This document shows, piece after piece, positions 60,496 to 64,000 of a stretch of 64,000 bases of DNA. Numbering within the stretch: the stretch's first letter is position 1; the number at the start of each line of letters is the position of its first letter. The position numbers and the translations under genes are program-made. The notes under the pieces are model-generated. The model worked only from the letters and a program-made list of their open reading frames with translations, had not been told where the DNA came from and made no database searches. Origin of the DNA: Leptodontidium sp. MPI-SDFR-AT-0119 (lineage: Eukaryota; Ascomycota; Leotiomycetes; Helotiales; Leptodontidiaceae); the NCBI GenBank assembly GCA_020726505.1, contig JAHLEZ010000010.1, forward strand, positions 558,001 to 622,000. Direction: 5' to 3'.

Positions 60496-62237
60496 GATGG
60501 AGGTATGTGTGTACAAAAAACTTTCGAATGTAAGAATCAACAGGAAGTTGATAACGAAACAAACTTTTGAAGGGGTATCTTAAATCTATCCAAATATCTG
60601 ATCAATGGCTCATATCATCAAACAACAAGCTTGCGATCACCAGACATATAGCAAAATCGTCCAGACACAAGCACTCGGCCTTCTTAAAGAGATGTCTTCT
60701 TTCGCACAGCCACAACAAATCCTCGCTGAGCCAACAAGGCTATGCTGGATCAAATGGACCCTTGCCTTGAAGTGACCTGAGATTTGGTTTTCTTGACGTT
60801 GATATAATTAAGTAAGGAGATTCAAACAGGTATACTCAATATCCAATGGTTGACTCTATTGTGTGTTTGGGATGGATCTGAATAGTGGTCGAGATTGAAG
60901 CAAGTGGTCCGCAACATTCAAGATCCCCGCTTCACTTCACCAGCCTCGCTTCGGTTGTGGCTGGCTCAGCTACAGTACTGTAGCACTTGATTCTCCTTTT
61001 CAATGCAAACAGTCCAGGTTCAATATATAAGTTGAAATGTGTGATGTGTTTTTAGAAGTGTGCTTTCCTAGGTTTGGCTTCAAGTCTTTTTGGCAATTGT
61101 ATTTCATAGCCCCCTCTTCCGCCAGAATTCAGTTGAATCGCAGCTTTCGGGTACTGCTGATCCTCCACACTCCTGACCATCAACCAGCTCATGAAAGGAC
61201 TCAAACAATGAACTTATATCACTTTTGTTTTCGCTCGCTGAAATGAAGTGAACACAAGCCCCTGGAAAAGTCACAGTCTCCACTCGGATGCTACGAGACA
61301 GCATCGTTGCATCAGATGAGGCATGACCGCTGGTATGTCTGTAAGACGCGAGCTGACAGGAAAGTCTTGGAGAAGTGTAGAAAAGACCGGAGAAAACTAG
61401 AATTCTCTTTCGCAACTCAAACCATCATTTGTTGACACGGCCTCGCCGAAATGAAAGGGCCCTCAGACTTTAGATGTGCAGCCATTCCCTTGTAGATCTT
61501 GATCCGAAAAAGGACGGGATGAGAGAGCATCATATGTGATGAGGCCATCTCGACCTTATCTCATGTAACCCAACCAGCATCCTCATGTACCACGAGAGCA
61601 CTGCCCTCCCGACACTAAGTCGTTTGTGTTCTTAATTGTAATCATGAATGAGATGATGTAGGTTTAACTGGGGAAAGCCAGCGTGCAAGAGAATGTGTTT
61701 CTTCAAATGCCACGACGTGAAATGAAGACATCAAAAGCTTGACCTATCTCTCTCATATTTCTCATATTTCTATGTGGATTCTAAGATCTTACATTGATAA
61801 CCTATCTACCCATCTTACTTCTATTGAGGCCTGATAGAAGACCTACCTGCTTTGCCCTACATACATTTATTACACTTGTTGTATTTATTGCATTCACTGC
61901 GATCATTGCCTTACTTTTACCTTTACCTTTGCCTTTACCTTTGCTGCAATTATTCATTACTACCTGTTACTCTTTACCTTTATCTTTACCTTTATTATAT
62001 GCCCTTCCCACACATCCAGACCCGGCTTCCGCACTGCTCGGGGACCTCGCTTGTCGGTGGCCTGCATCTCACCCCATGCTCTCGCCCCTTCAAGTGCGCA
62101 CTCATTCGATGTATTTAGCATGGGTAGACTCGCCGCCGCACGCTGCCCCAAAGTCCAAACCCATCTCGCATAATCTGAGTGGCCTCATGTCCATGTCTTG
62201 GTCGGCGAGCAGCTCGTCGTTTGCCTTAGCCAGAACG
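60496..62237. promoter_or_regulatory. Divergent promoter region, HeLo protein / Zn2Cys6 factor
   Basis: 1.7 kb between divergent starts. The plus-strand factor appears to have a long pyrimidine-rich leader with TTTACC-type repeats (61912-61993). The frame there is open far upstream of the chosen ATG, with an earlier in-frame ATG near 62079. No other gene is supported. Confidence 0.55.
61912..61993. repeat. TTTACC/TTTGCC pyrimidine repeat in the transcription-factor leader
   Basis: Imperfect TTTACC, TTTGCC and TTTATC units. Read in frame they give runs of Leu-Pro, which explains the hydrophobic translation seen upstream of the factor. Confidence 0.8.
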
Positions 62238-64000
62238 ATGGATCCAGCGCCAGCAGCCCTCGATCTCCCTCTCCCACTCTCGCCCGTTGAGACATCCGCA
62301 GCCGCGGCCCTCGTGGGGCCAGGGGCACCAGCACCAGCACCAGCACCGCCAGTTGGACCACCTGGAGTGTCTCCTATCTCCATCTCCGACGACGCATACG
62401 GGCCTGACAACCAAGGCAATGGCAGTCAGGGCCGACAATCATCCATTGCCTCGACCTCGACCTCCTCCGGGTCTCGTCCAGATCAGCAGTCGCAGTCCCA
62501 ACTGCAGTCCCAGGCCCAGCAGACGAAGGACAAGGAACGGGCAACTGTCCCCTCCGCCTGCGTCCAGTGTCGCTCGAAGCACCTTAAGTGTGACGGGCTT
62601 CAGCCATGCTCGCGATGCTCCTCCAACAGCTTCGAGTGTGAGTACGTGAGGAGCCGCCGCGGCTTTAAAGGCCCTCGACGCAATGGGACCCAGAACAAAG
62701 CCTCCTCCGTCTCGGCTGGTCCTGTTGATATGAGCTGCCCCCTTGTGCACCCCAATGGGATGAGGGGTGCTCCCAATGTTCCCAGCGGTTTAGCCACACC
62801 TCCCGACCACAGATTAATGACCCTTCCACGCCCCGTCGATCTGCCGCTGTTTGATATTGGACAGGAAGTGGTTGCGTTTGACCCGAAGGCCCTCCCCTCG
62901 GGATTGGACCTGCGAGAACGATGTATCGAGGCCTTCTATTACCACTTTTATCCGGCCCATCCCTTCGCTCTTCCACGAAGCCATCACTTCGCGCTTAGGA
63001 AGGAGAGGCCAATCGATTATCTCGAGGCAGCAATGCGTTATGTAGGCTCATTCTATGTCCCACAGGCCCCGACTGTGGCGCTGGGTCTGGAAGCCGAGCG
63101 TTCTGTCTACCAAGCTGATTGTCCCAAAGATGGCTTCAGGGTGCAGGCAATGCTTATTCTTGCAATTGGTCTCGACGGATACACCTATCAGGAGAAAGCT
63201 CTTCAAATCCTTCTGGATGCCCAGGATCTGGCCGTCGAAATCGGCATGAATAAGCGCGAGTTCGCATACATGAACGGGGTTGGCTCTGATATCCTTCAGG
63301 AGAGTTGGCGTCGAACATGGTGGGAATTATACATTACTGATGGCATGATTGCAGGTGTTCACCAGAAAAGCACGTTTCGAATGAAAGACATGCTAGCTGA
63401 TGTTCTCTTACCATGCGAAGAACGCGAGTATATAACTGGAGTAAGTGGTAGCTAGATTTATGCACTTGGTATGATTCCCAAGCTAACATCTGCAGCAAAT
63501 ACCAACCTCTCATTCCATCCAAGACTTTGACGACGAGTCATTTGATGGAAGGGACTTTGTTTATTCGTCTTACACTTACCGCATCGCAGCCATTCGGAAT
63601 CTCGGCAGAGTTCTGCAGTCTCGCCAGATCTTACCGAGTGATGAAGGAACTATGAACAGGGTGGATGCTTATCTCGTCACCTGGAGACTACACTTGCCAG
63701 ATGCCAAAAAGACGTTTAAGAATGCCGAAGGGCAGCTGGATGAAATGCTCTTCCAAGCTCACATGATAACCGAAGCGTGAGTGGCTTTGACAGCCATTAC
63801 CAACCCCTTACTAACCGAGACCAGAACAACCATCCTCCTCCACCGAGAGGCTTCGGAGCTCGACTCAAGCGTTGCCAGGAATGTCACCTCCTGTGCTCCT
63901 CACAAGGCGGTCGTGCCAGGACCAACCCACAATATCCACGCCGCAAAGACCATCCAAGCAGCGCAGGACATCTCTAAGCTGATCCAACTTCCCGTACCCC
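62238..64000 (+). CDS. Zn2Cys6 fungal transcription factor (partial, runs off right edge)
   Basis: DNA-binding regulator with a binuclear zinc cluster and fungal-specific middle-homology region. Exons are 62238-63440, 63496-63776 and 63825 to the edge (introns of 55 and 48 bases). Six cysteines at 108, 111, 118, 124, 127 and 134 follow the CX2CX6CX5CX2CX6C pattern (CVQCRSKHLKCDG onwards). A disordered Pro/Ala/Gln-rich head precedes it. The regulatory domain starts near residue 210 with the LRERCIEAFYYHFYPAHPFA motif and continues with ESWRRTWWELYITDG. This arrangement is seen in many regulators of carbon or secondary metabolism; the target genes cannot be told. The start is chosen at MDPAPAALDL; ATGs further upstream in the same frame (for example near 62079) are possible. 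The 3' end is missing. Confidence 0.9.

Noticed and set aside
61794..62237. Hydrophobic N-terminal extension of the Zn2Cys6 factor
   Set aside because: It opens with TTG and is mostly a Leu-Pro translation of a pyrimidine repeat; treated as leader, though ATGs between 62079 and 62238 remain possible.

Overview
This is nuclear DNA from a filamentous ascomycete (Pezizomycotina). Genes sit on both strands at about one per 3 kb. Most introns are 46-80 bases, with GTAAGT/GTATGT-like donors, CTAAC/CTGAC branch sites close to the acceptor, and YAG ends. The protein set is fungal: Ras-GAP of the IRA type, Sfi1, Rav1, Hym1, a Zn2Cys6 factor and a HeLo-domain protein. The proteins look most like Leotiomycetes (Helotiales) to me, but that is an impression and no search was run. 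I saw no tRNA, rRNA operon, CRISPR array, transposase or viral gene. Exon joins were worked out by hand: every complete model gives a spliced length divisible by three.

Positions 1-23,000 hold a conserved housekeeping block. It contains the 5' part of an IRA/neurofibromin-type RasGAP (running off the left edge), the nuclear exonuclease RAT1, the Golgi tether USO1, cytosolic isoleucyl-tRNA synthetase, the spindle-pole protein SFI1, and RAV1, which assembles the V-ATPase. Positions 23,000-34,000 hold an OPT-family transporter, a GT1/GT28 sterol-type glucosyltransferase with a VPS13-like tail, and a long Ser/Pro-rich protein I do not recognise. Positions 35,000-47,000 hold a PDK1/Pkh kinase, a short-chain dehydrogenase with a probable mitochondrial leader, SNF12 (SWI/SNF), HYM1/Mo25 and PRMT3.

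Positions 47,000-64,000 look more accessory: a flavin-nucleotide-binding protein, an unrecognised coiled-coil protein with tandem 28-residue repeats, an ABCG half-transporter, a second dehydrogenase, a HeLo-domain protein fused to a predicted pseudokinase, and a Zn2Cys6 transcription factor running off the right edge.

There is no operon-like organisation. Several signalling and growth genes lie close together (RasGAP, Pkh kinase, Hym1), but nothing in the sequence shows that they are co-regulated. The items most worth a second look are the HeLo-pseudokinase fusion (58480-60495), the glucosyltransferase with a VPS13-like C-terminus (27138-30838), the 28-residue repeat protein (49547-52195), and the habit of placing short tandem repeats in 5' leaders and introns.
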